A stretch of 64,000 bases of DNA, from assembly GCF_001976065.1 (NCBI RefSeq), contig NZ_MNAH01000008.1:91563-155562 (forward strand), read 5' to 3'. The DNA comes from Pseudomonas putida (lineage in GTDB: Bacteria > Pseudomonadota > Gammaproteobacteria > Pseudomonadales > Pseudomonadaceae). Every line of letters starts with the position of its first letter. Position 1 is the stretch's first letter. The position numbers and the translations under genes were made by a program. A model generated the notes under the pieces. That model searched no databases. It was not told the DNA's origin and was given only the letters and a program-made list of their open reading frames with translations. Positions 51,948 through 60,509 of the stretch are shown one piece after another.

Positions 51948-52553
51948 ATGGGTTCGCTGCATCGTATGGCTGTGTTGTGTGGTTTGACGGCGGTTTTGGT
52001 CACTTCGGTCGCCCAGGCCGAAGACTGGAAGGACGCCAGGAATGAAGACGGCATCAAGATATCCCTGAGTGACGTGGCCGGTTCCGACTACAAGGCCTAT
52101 CAGGGTGTCGCCCTGATGAAGACCACCGTGGCCAAGCTGCGGGCGCTGCAGGAAGACGTGGTCGGCGCCTGCGCCTGGATTCACGAGTGCAAGACCCAGA
52201 AGCTGCTCAAGCACGAAGGCAACCAGACCTGGACCTACACCCAGTTCAATACGCCATGGCCGGTCACGCCACGTGATTCGGTGCTGCATGTCACCACCAC
52301 AGAAGGTGCCGATGGCAGCCTGACCCGCAAGCTCGAGGGCGTACCGAAATACTTGCCTGAAGAAAAAGGCTTTGTCCGGGTCGCCAAGGTCGACGGTTTC
52401 TGGAAATTCGTACCCAAGGGCGATCAGGTTGAAGTGACCTACCAGGTACATACCGAGCCGGGTGGCAGCGTGCCGTCGATGGTGGCCAACAAATTTGTGG
52501 TGGATGCCCCGTTCAATACGTTGAAGGCTTTGAAGGCGCGCGCCGAAAAGTAA
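51948..52553 (+). CDS. START-domain lipid-binding protein, exported
   Basis: A 201-residue protein with an N-terminal signal peptide (about 1-22, ending VAQAED). The rest matches the START/SRPBCC fold: the stretch DARNEDGIKISLSDVAGSDYKAYQGV, and the WTYTQFNTPWPVTPRDSVLH segment. START domains hold lipids or sterols; here a periplasmic lipid carrier is plausible. It stands alone before a REP-like repeat. Confidence 0.8.
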   Translation: MGSLHRMAVLCGLTAVLVTSVAQAEDWKDARNEDGIKISLSDVAGSDYKAYQGVALMKTTVAKLRALQEDVVGACAWIHECKTQKLLKHEGNQTWTYTQFNTPWPVTPRDSVLHVTTTEGADGSLTRKLEGVPKYLPEEKGFVRVAKVDGFWKFVPKGDQVEVTYQVHTEPGGSVPSMVANKFVVDAPFNTLKALKARAEK

Positions 52554-52562
52554 GCCCGATCA

Positions 52563-52606
52563 AAAGATCGCAGCCTCTGCAGGAGGTGTCGAAGGCTGCG
52601 ATCTTT
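52563..52606. repeat. Inverted repeat (AAAGATCGCAGCCT type)
   Basis: Arms AAAGATCGCAGCCT (52563-52576) and its complement (52593-52606) are separated by 16 nt. It is the short cousin of 7304-7383. The rest of the gap to 52861 (AT-rich near 52645-52700) holds no gene and probably the promoter of the next gene. Confidence 0.75.
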
Positions 52607-52861
52607 GGCCTTGCCCCCCAAACCGCCATCAAAGCCTGAAAACCTTTATTGTGTTTCCAGATATGCTTTGCACAGAATTTTCACAACACCTCCAAGACAA
52701 TTCGCCCGCGCCGCCATCGACGAACAGTAATCAATGGCAATGCCGCGATTGATCGTGCAACATTTGCGCACCGCGCAAACCCCAGGCCGAGTACTGGCCA
52801 ACAGAGGGCAGGGCGCAGCTGTATTTTCGAAACTTCAACTTCCAATGGGTCCTAAAACGAC

Positions 52862-54961
52862 ATGGCAATCCCGGACGCCCTGAGTCAGAAGCGAGCATCG
52901 AGTCGCTTGCTGCAACCGACCGTCAAATCGCATCTGGCCTACACGCTGTTGTGCGCTCTGGTCATGATGGTGATGTTTTCCGCGCTGCGCCTCGCGCTGC
53001 TGGTCTACAACCGCGAAATGATCCTCGATACACCGGCCGCGACCTTTTTCGAAGCCTTCGCCAATGGCTTGCGTTTCGACCTGCGCCTGGTGGTCTACCT
53101 CAGCATACCGCTGATACTGGCGCTGTTCGGTGCCCGTGCCATGGCGGCGCGGGGAATCTTCCGCTTCTGGCTGACAGTGACTTCCAGTATCGCGCTGTTC
53201 CTGGGCCTGATGGAGATGGACTTCTACCGTGAATTCCACCAGCGCCTCAACGGTCTGGTCTTCCAGTATGTGAAGGAAGACCCGAAAACCGTGATGAGCA
53301 TGCTCTGGTACGGTTTTCCGGTGGTTCGCTACCTGCTGGCCTGGGCTTTAGGCACCTGGATCCTGAGCCTGGCGTTCAAGGGCGCCGATCGTGCCACGCG
53401 TCCTCGTGGGCCTTTCAGCGGCGGCAGCATCAGCACCCGTCAGGTTGCCCCCTGGTATACGCGCACCGCGGTATTCGTGGTGTGCCTGCTGATCTGCGTG
53501 GTCGCCGCTCGCGGCACCTTGCGTCAAGGTCCGCCAATGCGTTGGGGTGATGTCTACACCACCGATTCGAACTTCGCCAACCAGTTGGGTCTCAACGGCA
53601 CCCTGTCCCTGGTGGCGGCGGCGAAGAGCCGGATGTCCGAAGATCGCGATAACATCTGGAAAGCCACGTTGCCGCAACCGATGGCGCAGCAGACCGTGCG
53701 GGACCTGCTGGTGATGAAGGACGACAAACTGGTGGATGCCGAGACCGCCGCCGTACGTCGCGACTACATGCCGCCAGCGGACAAGACCCTGCCGATCAAG
53801 AACGTCGTCGTGATCCTGATGGAAAGCATGGCCGGTCACTCTGTGGGTGCACTCGGCGGGCCGGGCAACATCACGCCGTACCTCGACAAACTGTCGAAGG
53901 AGGGCCTGCTGTTCGACCGTTTCTTCTCCAACGGTACCCATACCCACCAGGGCATGTTCGCCACCATGGCCTGCTTCCCGAACCTGCCGGGTTTCGAATA
54001 CCTGATGCAGACCCCGGAGGGCAGCCACAAACTGTCCGGCCTGCCGCAGTTGCTCAGCGCGCGTGACTACGACGATGTGTATGTCTACAACGGCGATTTC
54101 GCCTGGGATAACCAGTCGGGTTTCTTCAGTAACCAGGGCATGACCAATTTCATCGGTCGTAACGACTTCGTTAACCCGGTGTTCTCCGATCCGACCTGGG
54201 GCGTGTCCGACCAGGACATGTTCGATCGCGGTCTGGTGGAACTCAAGGCTCGCGATGGCAAGGACAAGAAGCCTTTCTATGCCTTGCTGCAAACCCTGTC
54301 CAACCACACCCCGTACGCCCTGCCGAGCCCATTGCCGGTTGAACGTGTGACCGACCGCGGCAGCTTGAACGAACATTTGACGGCCATGCGCTACTCGGAC
54401 TGGGCCCTGGGCCAGTTCTTTGAAAAGGCGCGCAAGGAGCCGTACTTCAAGGAGACCCTGTTTGTCATCGTCGGCGACCACGGTTTCGGCAACGAGCGCC
54501 AGATCACCGAAATGGACCTGGGCCGCTTCAACGTGCCGATGCTGATGATCGCACCGGGCATCCAGGAAAAATTCGGCACCCTCGACCACACCGTGGGCAC
54601 CCAGGTCGACATCGTGCCGACCATCATGGGCCGCATCGGTGGCGAAGTACGTCATCAGTGCTGGGGCCGCGACTTGCTCAACCTGCCTGAAGGCGATACC
54701 GGTTTTGGCGTGATCAAGCCATCGGGCAGCGAGCAGACCACCGCGATCATCACCGCCGACCAGATCCTGGTCTTGCCGAGAGACAAGGACATGGCACCGA
54801 AGATGTACCAGTACCAACTGGGCGCTACGCCAAGTGCCGTGGTCGTTGCGAATGCTCCGCGCACCGCCGAGCTTAAAACCAAGCTCGAAGCGTTCCTGCA
54901 AACGGCGACCAAGAGCCTGATTGATAACACCGCCGGTGTAGTCGACGGCAAGCCGGACTAA
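52862..54961 (+). CDS. LTA synthase-like phosphoglycerol transferase/sulfatase-family protein
   Basis: A 699-residue inner-membrane protein. Four to five hydrophobic segments lie in the first 210 residues, followed by a periplasmic sulfatase-fold domain (about 315-600). The metal/nucleophile region is VVVILMESMAGH, with the predicted nucleophile Thr359 in SNGTHTHQG and the IVGDHGFGNERQ motif downstream. It belongs with LtaS/OpgB-like enzymes that transfer phosphoglycerol; the likely acceptor in Pseudomonas is a periplasmic glucan or outer-membrane glycan, unproven here. A strong terminator follows. Confidence 0.87.
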   Translation: MAIPDALSQKRASSRLLQPTVKSHLAYTLLCALVMMVMFSALRLALLVYNREMILDTPAATFFEAFANGLRFDLRLVVYLSIPLILALFGARAMAARGIFRFWLTVTSSIALFLGLMEMDFYREFHQRLNGLVFQYVKEDPKTVMSMLWYGFPVVRYLLAWALGTWILSLAFKGADRATRPRGPFSGGSISTRQVAPWYTRTAVFVVCLLICVVAARGTLRQGPPMRWGDVYTTDSNFANQLGLNGTLSLVAAAKSRMSEDRDNIWKATLPQPMAQQTVRDLLVMKDDKLVDAETAAVRRDYMPPADKTLPIKNVVVILMESMAGHSVGALGGPGNITPYLDKLSKEGLLFDRFFSNGTHTHQGMFATMACFPNLPGFEYLMQTPEGSHKLSGLPQLLSARDYDDVYVYNGDFAWDNQSGFFSNQGMTNFIGRNDFVNPVFSDPTWGVSDQDMFDRGLVELKARDGKDKKPFYALLQTLSNHTPYALPSPLPVERVTDRGSLNEHLTAMRYSDWALGQFFEKARKEPYFKETLFVIVGDHGFGNERQITEMDLGRFNVPMLMIAPGIQEKFGTLDHTVGTQVDIVPTIMGRIGGEVRHQCWGRDLLNLPEGDTGFGVIKPSGSEQTTAIITADQILVLPRDKDMAPKMYQYQLGATPSAVVVANAPRTAELKTKLEAFLQTATKSLIDNTAGVVDGKPD

Positions 54962-54976
54962 ACAGTGCTGCAATAG

Positions 54977-55010
54977 AAAGAGGCCCTTTTTAAGGGCCTC
55001 TTTTTTTATC
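54977..55010. terminator. Rho-independent terminator between the LtaS-like gene and DUF3309
   Basis: GAGGCCCTT / AAGGGCCTC stem with flanking A and T runs. It can serve both convergent genes. Confidence 0.9.
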
Positions 55011-55020
55011 GGTCAGAACT

Positions 55021-55173
55021 TCATATCTTGCCGAGCAACAACAGGATGAGTATCACCACCAACACCACGCCGATGATACCGGACGGGCCATAACCCCAAC
55101 TTCTGGAGTGTGGGAAGACCGGTAGACCACCGATCAGTAACAGGATCAAAATGATCAGAAGAATTGTGCCCAT
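55021..55173 (-). CDS. DUF3309 small membrane protein
   Basis: A 50-residue membrane peptide read directly on the minus strand: start MGTILLIILILLLIGGLPVF, a short loop with SWGYGPSG, then a second hydrophobic segment ending LLLLGKI. This is the DUF3309 pattern with two membrane helices, common in Pseudomonas and often stress-induced. AAGGAAAC precedes the ATG at 55173. The region 55174-55459 holds its promoter (GAATACTTA-like -10) and that of the SDR gene. Confidence 0.85.
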   Translation of the reverse strand: MGTILLIILILLLIGGLPVFPHSRSWGYGPSGIIGVVLVVILILLLLGKI

Positions 55174-55459
55174 GTCTGTTTCCTTGCTGTAAGTATTCAG
55201 GAATGACCTAGCCGTTCAACAGTCAGCGGGAATGTCATTAATTCGAGCTGCTTAAAAAATCCGACCGCGACGCAAGGCATAAAATTCCAAGTTTTTTTGC
55301 AGTTTTTAGAGCGATGGCCTATTCCGGACGCTGTTGCGTTAGTTGATGTGCCGTGTCTGCGGTTTGCCCGGGGCATTCAGCAATCTGATAGAGCGTGGGT
55401 AGGCCGATAGCCTTCGCTACACTCGACGCATCTTCCCCGGAACAACAAGGCTGTTTGCT

Positions 55460-56275
55460 ATGCAAAATCGCATGATGATCACTGGCGCAGGCTCAGGCCT
55501 GGGTCGCGAAATCGCGCTGCGCTGGGCGCGCGAAGGCTGGCAGCTGGCCTTGTCGGACGTCAGTGAGCCTGGCCTGCAGGAAACCCTGAAGCTGGTGCGA
55601 GAGGCTGGTGGTGACGGGTTTATCCAGCGTTGTGACGTACGCGACTACAGTCAACTGACCGCGTTCGCCCAGGCTTGCGAAGTCAAGTTCGGCGGCATCG
55701 ACGTCATCGTCAACAACGCTGGCGTGGCGTCGGGTGGGTTCTTCAGCGAGCTGTCCCTGGAAGACTGGGACTGGCAGATCGCAATCAATCTCATGGGCGT
55801 GGTCAAGGGCTGCAAGGCTTTCCTGCCGTTGCTGGAGAAGAGCAAGGGCAAGATTATCAACATCGCGTCGATGGCGGCGCTGATGCAGGGCCCGGCCATG
55901 AGCAACTACAACGTGGCCAAGGCCGGCGTGGTGGCGTTATCCGAAAGCCTGCTGATTGAACTCGCGCATCAGGAAGTCGGCGTGCATGTGGTGTGCCCGT
56001 CGTTCTTCCAGACCAATCTGCTGGACTCCTTCCGTGGCCCGACCCCGGCCATGAAAGCCCAGGTCGGCAAGTTGCTGGAAAGCTCGCCCATCAGTGCTGC
56101 CGATATTGCCGACTATATCTACCAGCAGGTCGCCGCTGGCGAGTTCATGATCCTGCCCCACGAACAGGGTCGTCTGGCCTGGGCGCTCAAGCAGAAGAAC
56201 CCGCAACTGCTCTACAACGAAATGACCCAGATGGCCGACAAGATGCGCGCCAAGGCCAAACAATCCGCTAGCTGA
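55460..56275 (+). CDS. SDR-family oxidoreductase
   Basis: A 271-residue classical short-chain dehydrogenase: TGAGSGLGRE cofactor motif, NNAG, catalytic Ser in NIASMAAL and Tyr/Lys in YNVAKAG. The C-terminus extends beyond the core with a helical, charged tail. The substrate is unknown. A CTACACTCG element (about 55424) upstream looks like an RpoS-type -10 box; this is weak evidence for stationary-phase expression. Confidence 0.85.
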   Translation: MQNRMMITGAGSGLGREIALRWAREGWQLALSDVSEPGLQETLKLVREAGGDGFIQRCDVRDYSQLTAFAQACEVKFGGIDVIVNNAGVASGGFFSELSLEDWDWQIAINLMGVVKGCKAFLPLLEKSKGKIINIASMAALMQGPAMSNYNVAKAGVVALSESLLIELAHQEVGVHVVCPSFFQTNLLDSFRGPTPAMKAQVGKLLESSPISAADIADYIYQQVAAGEFMILPHEQGRLAWALKQKNPQLLYNEMTQMADKMRAKAKQSAS

Positions 56276-56339
56276 ACTTGCCTGCTCCGAACAGCCTCGT
56301 TAGGGTGGCCGCCATCGGCCAACCTCGCGAGACCTTCCC

Positions 56340-56672
56340 ATGCTCAATTACCTGTGGTTTTTCCTCGCCGCGCTGTTTGAAATTGCTGGCTGCTTTGCCT
56401 TCTGGATGTGGTTGCGTCAGGGTAAAAGTGCCTGGTGGGTACTGCCGGCGCTACTGAGCCTGACGTTGTTCGCGATGCTGCTGACGCGAATAGAGGCGAC
56501 TTATGCAGGCCGTGCCTATGCCGCCTACGGCGGTATCTACATCATTGCTTCAATTGCCTGGCTGGCGATGGTCGAGCGGATTCGTCCACTGGGCTCCGAC
56601 TGGCTTGGCGTAGCCCTGTGCGTGATAGGTGCAAGCATCATCCTGTTCGGCCCGCGCTTCTCGGCGTCCTGA
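56340..56672 (+). CDS. YnfA family membrane protein
   Basis: A 110-residue inner-membrane protein with four membrane helices. FLAALFEIAGCFAFWMW and the RAYAAYGGIYIIASIAWLAMVERIRP segment are diagnostic for the YnfA/UPF0060 family, related to small multidrug resistance transporters. An efflux role is possible but not established. It is a single gene. Confidence 0.92.
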   Translation: MLNYLWFFLAALFEIAGCFAFWMWLRQGKSAWWVLPALLSLTLFAMLLTRIEATYAGRAYAAYGGIYIIASIAWLAMVERIRPLGSDWLGVALCVIGASIILFGPRFSAS

Positions 56673-56824
56673 CGAATCGGCCTTTGTTTGAAGCGTTTGT
56701 CAGGCATTTCCTTCAGCAAGGCAGGCCTGTGGTTGTAGGTTTGGTCTGGTTTACCGCGGCTGTCTTGTAGGCCCGGGGTGCACCGGGCATCTTCAAGGTC
56801 CGGTAACCCTGAAGGACCACAGCC

Positions 56825-57016
56825 ATGCTTGTACTCAGTCGCGTAGTCGGCGAATTGATTTCCATCGGCGACACCATTTCGGTGCGCATCATTGCCGTCA
56901 ATGGCGGCCATGTACGCTTCGGCATTGAAGCCCCTAACCATGTCAGCGTGCACCGTTCGGAGATCTACGAGCGCATCCAGCGCAAGCTGGCTCAAAACAA
57001 AAAATCAGTCGAATAG
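56825..57016 (+). CDS. CsrA/RsmA-family RNA-binding protein, divergent paralogue
   Basis: A 63-residue CsrA-fold protein that would bind GGA motifs in mRNA leaders. The start MLVLSRVVGELISIGD and the VSVHRSEIYERIQ helix are clear, and the RNA-contacting Arg44 is kept. The second Arg of the first strand (TRR in RsmA) is Val here and the core strand VRIIAVNGGHVRFGIEAP differs from RsmA and RsmE, so this is an extra paralogue. Its own leader contains AAGGA (56812-56816) as ribosome-binding site, an A-N-GGA motif suited to autoregulation. It is convergent with and overlaps yheU by 12 nt. Confidence 0.88.
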   Translation: MLVLSRVVGELISIGDTISVRIIAVNGGHVRFGIEAPNHVSVHRSEIYERIQRKLAQNKKSVE

Positions 57017-57232
57017 ATGCTTGGGCACGTCATGCTTGAGCATCAGCTGGCATTGCTCGCTGTCCGGATCGAAGACAATCAGGGCCTGGCCCTTGGTCAA
57101 TGCCTGGCGAACCCTCAATACACGGGTTTCCAGCGGTGTGTCATCGCCATTGTCGGTACCGTCGCGGGTCACGAAATCCTCGATCAGGCGGGTCAGGGTA
57201 TCGACTTCAAGTTGGTCGTGGGGAATCAGCAT
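57005..57232 (-). CDS. YheU family protein (UPF0270)
   Basis: A 75-residue protein of the YheU family. It starts at MLIPHDQLEVDTLTRLIEDF, where family members begin; an upstream Met in frame adds five unrelated residues. RDGTDNGDDTPLETRV is the diagnostic stretch. The function is unknown. Its 3' end overlaps that of the convergent csrA paralogue. Confidence 0.88.
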   Translation of the reverse strand: MLIPHDQLEVDTLTRLIEDFVTRDGTDNGDDTPLETRVLRVRQALTKGQALIVFDPDSEQCQLMLKHDVPKHLFD

Positions 57233-57307
57233 AGGCACCTCGGTCAAATCAATGGCGCGATGCTACGGTGAATCACCGGGCGGGGCTAGCCTGGGGGCTG
57301 CGTTGTC

Positions 57308-57393
57308 GGTCTGACGTCATCGCCATCAGGCTGGCTCTCACAGTTGAGTGCACAACCCTGCGGGCGCCAGCCTGATGGTGATGACGGTAGACC
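57308..57393. repeat. Long imperfect inverted repeat between yheU and the NAGGN operon
   Basis: Arms of 28 nt (57308-57335 and 57366-57393) match in 25 positions and contain CCATCAGGCTGGC. The loop is 30 nt. It lies after the stop of the M42 peptidase gene and before yheU, both on the minus strand, and may end the NAGGN transcript or belong to a repeat family. Confidence 0.7.
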
Positions 57394-57411
57394 GGTCAGC
57401 GAAATACCGGC

Positions 57412-58602
57412 TTAGCTATTGTTGCGTTGGCCTACGAGGCTATCCACCGATGGCACCCGCGTATCGCTTTCCATCTGCGTTTCGTGCTCGATCTGGTGAC
57501 TGAACCGGTCCAGCGAGCCCTTGGCCGGCTGCGCGTCGCTGGCGAACACCGGCGGGCTGAGGATATAGGCGCCGAGCAGGCGACTGAGGGCGGCGAGGCT
57601 GTCGATGTGGGTGCGTTCGTAGCCGTGGGTGGCATCGCAGCCAAAGGCGAGCAGGGCGGTGCGGATGTCATGGCCGGCGGTGACCGCCGAGTGCGCGTCG
57701 CTGAAGTAGTAGCGGAACAAGTCGCGGCGGACCGGCAGCTCGTTGTCACTGGCCAGGCGTAGCAGGTGCCGCGACAAGTGATAGTCGTACGGCCCGCCGG
57801 AATCCTGCATCGCAATGCTAACCGCGTGCTCGCTGGAGTGCTGGCCGGGCGCGACGGGCGCAATGTCGATACCGACGAATTCACTGACGTCCCACGGTAG
57901 CGCCGCCGCGGCACCACTGCCGGTTTCCTCGGTGATGGTGAACAGCGGATGACAATCGATCGCCAGCTCTTCGCCACTGTCGACGATGGCTTTCAACGCG
58001 GCCAGCAAGGCCGCGACGCCGGCCTTGTCGTCCAGGTGACGGGCGCTGATGTGGCCGCTCTCGGTGAACTCCGGCAGCGGGTCGAAGGCGACGAAATCGC
58101 CGACGCTGATGCCCAGGGAATCGCAATCGGCGCGGGTGGCGCAATAGGCATCCAGGCGCAGTTCGATGTGATCCCAACTGATTGGCATTTCATCCACGGC
58201 AGTATTGAACGCGTGCCCGGAGGCCATCAAGGGCAACACGCTGCCGCGGATCACGCCATTGTCGGTAAACAGGCTCACGCGGCTGCCTTCGGCAAAGCGG
58301 CTGGACCAGCAACCCACGGGGGCGAGCGTCAGGCGGCCGTTGTCCTTGATGGCGCGCACGGCGGCGCCAATGGTGTCCAGGTGGGCGGAGACGGCGCGGT
58401 CGGGGCTGTTTTTCTTGCCCTTGAGGGTGGCGCGGATGGTGCCGCGGCGTGTCATCTCGAAGGGAATGCCCAGCTCTTCGAGGCGTTCGGCGACATAGCG
58501 CACGATGGTGTCGGTAAAGCCGGTGGGGCTGGGAATGGCGAGCATTTCCAGCAGGACTTTTTGCAGATAGGTCAGGTCCGGTTCCGGGTATTGGCGGGTC
58601 AT
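57412..58602 (-). CDS. Osmoprotectant NAGGN system M42 family peptidase
   Basis: A 396-residue metallo-aminopeptidase-like enzyme that accompanies the NAGGN genes. Metal ligands of the M42 family can be seen: SAHLDTIGA, the Asp in HLDDKAG, ITEETGSGA and DIAPVAPG, with the final His near HGYERTH. It probably degrades or trims the dipeptide osmolyte or its precursors. It is the last gene of the operon, separated from the synthetase gene by a REP pair. Confidence 0.9.
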   Translation of the reverse strand: MTRQYPEPDLTYLQKVLLEMLAIPSPTGFTDTIVRYVAERLEELGIPFEMTRRGTIRATLKGKKNSPDRAVSAHLDTIGAAVRAIKDNGRLTLAPVGCWSSRFAEGSRVSLFTDNGVIRGSVLPLMASGHAFNTAVDEMPISWDHIELRLDAYCATRADCDSLGISVGDFVAFDPLPEFTESGHISARHLDDKAGVAALLAALKAIVDSGEELAIDCHPLFTITEETGSGAAAALPWDVSEFVGIDIAPVAPGQHSSEHAVSIAMQDSGGPYDYHLSRHLLRLASDNELPVRRDLFRYYFSDAHSAVTAGHDIRTALLAFGCDATHGYERTHIDSLAALSRLLGAYILSPPVFASDAQPAKGSLDRFSHQIEHETQMESDTRVPSVDSLVGQRNNS

Positions 58603-58667
58603 GGAAACTCCTGATGAGTTGAGGCCATCGATGGTTTCGATGAGGTTTTTTTGTGGCCTGTCAGGCC

Positions 58668-58740
58668 GTCTTCGCTGGCAAGCCAGCTCCTACAGGTCAA
58701 ACAAAAAACCTTGTGGGAGCTGGCTTGCCAGCGAAAGCGG
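58668..58740. repeat. REP-like element pair
   Basis: GCTGGCAAGCCAGCTCCTAC and TGTGGGAGCTGGCTTGCCAG lie head to head between the synthetase and peptidase genes. They could stabilise the upstream mRNA end and lower expression of the peptidase. Confidence 0.85.
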
Positions 58741-58757
58741 CCGTCCAGCCACCACAA

Positions 58758-60506
58758 TTAAGAAACGGCCGGCTGACTGTGCGGAAACAACAGGTCCACA
58801 AACCGCTCAGCCGTCGGCTGCGGTTCATGATTGGCCAGCCCGGCGCGCTCGTTGGCTTCGATGAATACGTACTCCGGTTGGTCGGCGGCAGACACCATCA
58901 GGTCGAGGCCGACCATGGCAATATCCAGCGCCCGCGCCGCGCGCACGGCGGCGTCCACCAGGGTGGGATGCAGAATCGCGGTGACGTCCTCGAGAATCCC
59001 GCCTGTATGAAGATTCGCAGTACGCCGTACGAACAAATGCTCGCCCGCCGGCAGAATACTGTCGAAGTCGTAACCCGCTGCCTGCACGGTACGCTCGGTC
59101 TCATGATCCAGCGGTATCTTGCTTTCGCCGCTCGTAGCCGCCTGCCGCCGCCGACTCTGGGCTTCGATCAGCGCACCGATGGAGTGCTGGCCATCGCCCA
59201 CCACCTCCGCCGGCCGACGGATCGCCGCAGCCACCACTTCAAAGCCGATCACCAGAATCCGCAGGTCCAGGCCTTCGTGGAAGCTTTCCAACAGCACTCG
59301 AGTGTCGAATTGGCGGGCCGCGTCGATGGCTTGCTGGACCTCCTCGATCGTTTGCAGATCCACTGCCACCCCTTGGCCTTGTTCACCGTCCAGCGGTTTG
59401 ACCACCACTCGATGGTGTTCGTCGAGAAACGCCAGGTTGTCATCGGCGTTACCCGCCAGTTGCTGCGCCGGCAGGTTCAGGCCAGCGGCCGTAAGCACTT
59501 TATGGGTCAGGCTTTTGTCCTGGCACAGGCTCATGCTGATGGCGCTGGTCAGGTCGCTGAGGGACTCGCGACAGCGTACCCGGCGGCCACCATGGCTGAG
59601 GGTGAACATGCCGGCTTCGGCATCATCGACCTGGACATCGATGCCGCGCCGGTGCGCTTCTTCGACGATGATCCGCGCGTACGGATTGAACGCCGCTTCA
59701 GGACCCGGACCAAGGAACAGCGACTGGTTGATACCGTTCTTGCGCTTGATGGCGAACGTCGAGAGGTTGCGAAAGCCGAGCTTGGCGTAGAGATTTTTCG
59801 CCTGGCGGTTGTCGTGCAGTACGGACAGATCGAGGTAGCTCAACCCGCGACTCATGAAGTGTTCAATCAAATGCCGCACCAGCACCTCACCGACGCCGGG
59901 CCGCGAACAGCGCGGATCGACCGCCAGGCACCACAGGCTGCTGCCGTTTTCCGGATCGTTGAAGGCCTTGTGATGATTGAGGCCCATGACGCTGCCGATG
60001 ATCGCGCCGCTGTCTTCGTCTTCCGCCAGCCAATACACCGGACCGCCCTGGTGCATGGGGGTCAGCCGGCGGGCATCGATCGGCAGCATGCCGCGTGCGT
60101 GGTAAAGCTGATTGATGGCGTCCCAGTCTGCTTCGCTCTGGGCACGGCGAATGCGAAAACCGCGAAACACCCGGGTGGCCTGGCGGTAATCGCTGAACCA
60201 CAGGCGCAAGGTATCGGACGGATCGAGGAACAGCTGAGCGGGTTCCAGCCCCAGCACCTGCTGGGGCGCGGCGACGTAGAGAGCGATATCCCGTTCGCCT
60301 GGCTGCTCCTTGAGCAGCTCCCGGGCGAGGCTGGCGGCGTCGGCGAAAGTGTGCCCGATCAGCAGGCGGCCCCAGCCGCAATGCACGGCAATGGGCTCGG
60401 CGCCCAGGCTGCTGCCGTCTTCGGCCAGGCGCGCCTGCAAACGTTCGTAGGAAGGCGCCTGACCGCGCAACAAGCGCTGGCTGATGGCCGTAGCGTGAGG
60501 TTTCAT
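58758..60506 (-). CDS. ngg: N-acetylglutaminylglutamine synthetase
   Basis: Makes the NAGGN precursor dipeptide from glutamines with acetylation. The 582-residue protein is a fusion: a GNAT acetyltransferase part (about 115-270; CLAVDPRCSRPGVGEVLVRHL) and a C-terminal ATP-grasp domain (about 330-575; VVVKPLDGEQGQGVAVDL, EYVFIEANERAG). This fusion is diagnostic for Ngg. It starts 3 nt after the amidotransferase stop codon, as one operon. Confidence 0.94.
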   Translation of the reverse strand: MKPHATAISQRLLRGQAPSYERLQARLAEDGSSLGAEPIAVHCGWGRLLIGHTFADAASLARELLKEQPGERDIALYVAAPQQVLGLEPAQLFLDPSDTLRLWFSDYRQATRVFRGFRIRRAQSEADWDAINQLYHARGMLPIDARRLTPMHQGGPVYWLAEDEDSGAIIGSVMGLNHHKAFNDPENGSSLWCLAVDPRCSRPGVGEVLVRHLIEHFMSRGLSYLDLSVLHDNRQAKNLYAKLGFRNLSTFAIKRKNGINQSLFLGPGPEAAFNPYARIIVEEAHRRGIDVQVDDAEAGMFTLSHGGRRVRCRESLSDLTSAISMSLCQDKSLTHKVLTAAGLNLPAQQLAGNADDNLAFLDEHHRVVVKPLDGEQGQGVAVDLQTIEEVQQAIDAARQFDTRVLLESFHEGLDLRILVIGFEVVAAAIRRPAEVVGDGQHSIGALIEAQSRRRQAATSGESKIPLDHETERTVQAAGYDFDSILPAGEHLFVRRTANLHTGGILEDVTAILHPTLVDAAVRAARALDIAMVGLDLMVSAADQPEYVFIEANERAGLANHEPQPTAERFVDLLFPHSQPAVS

Positions 60507-60509
60507 CGG

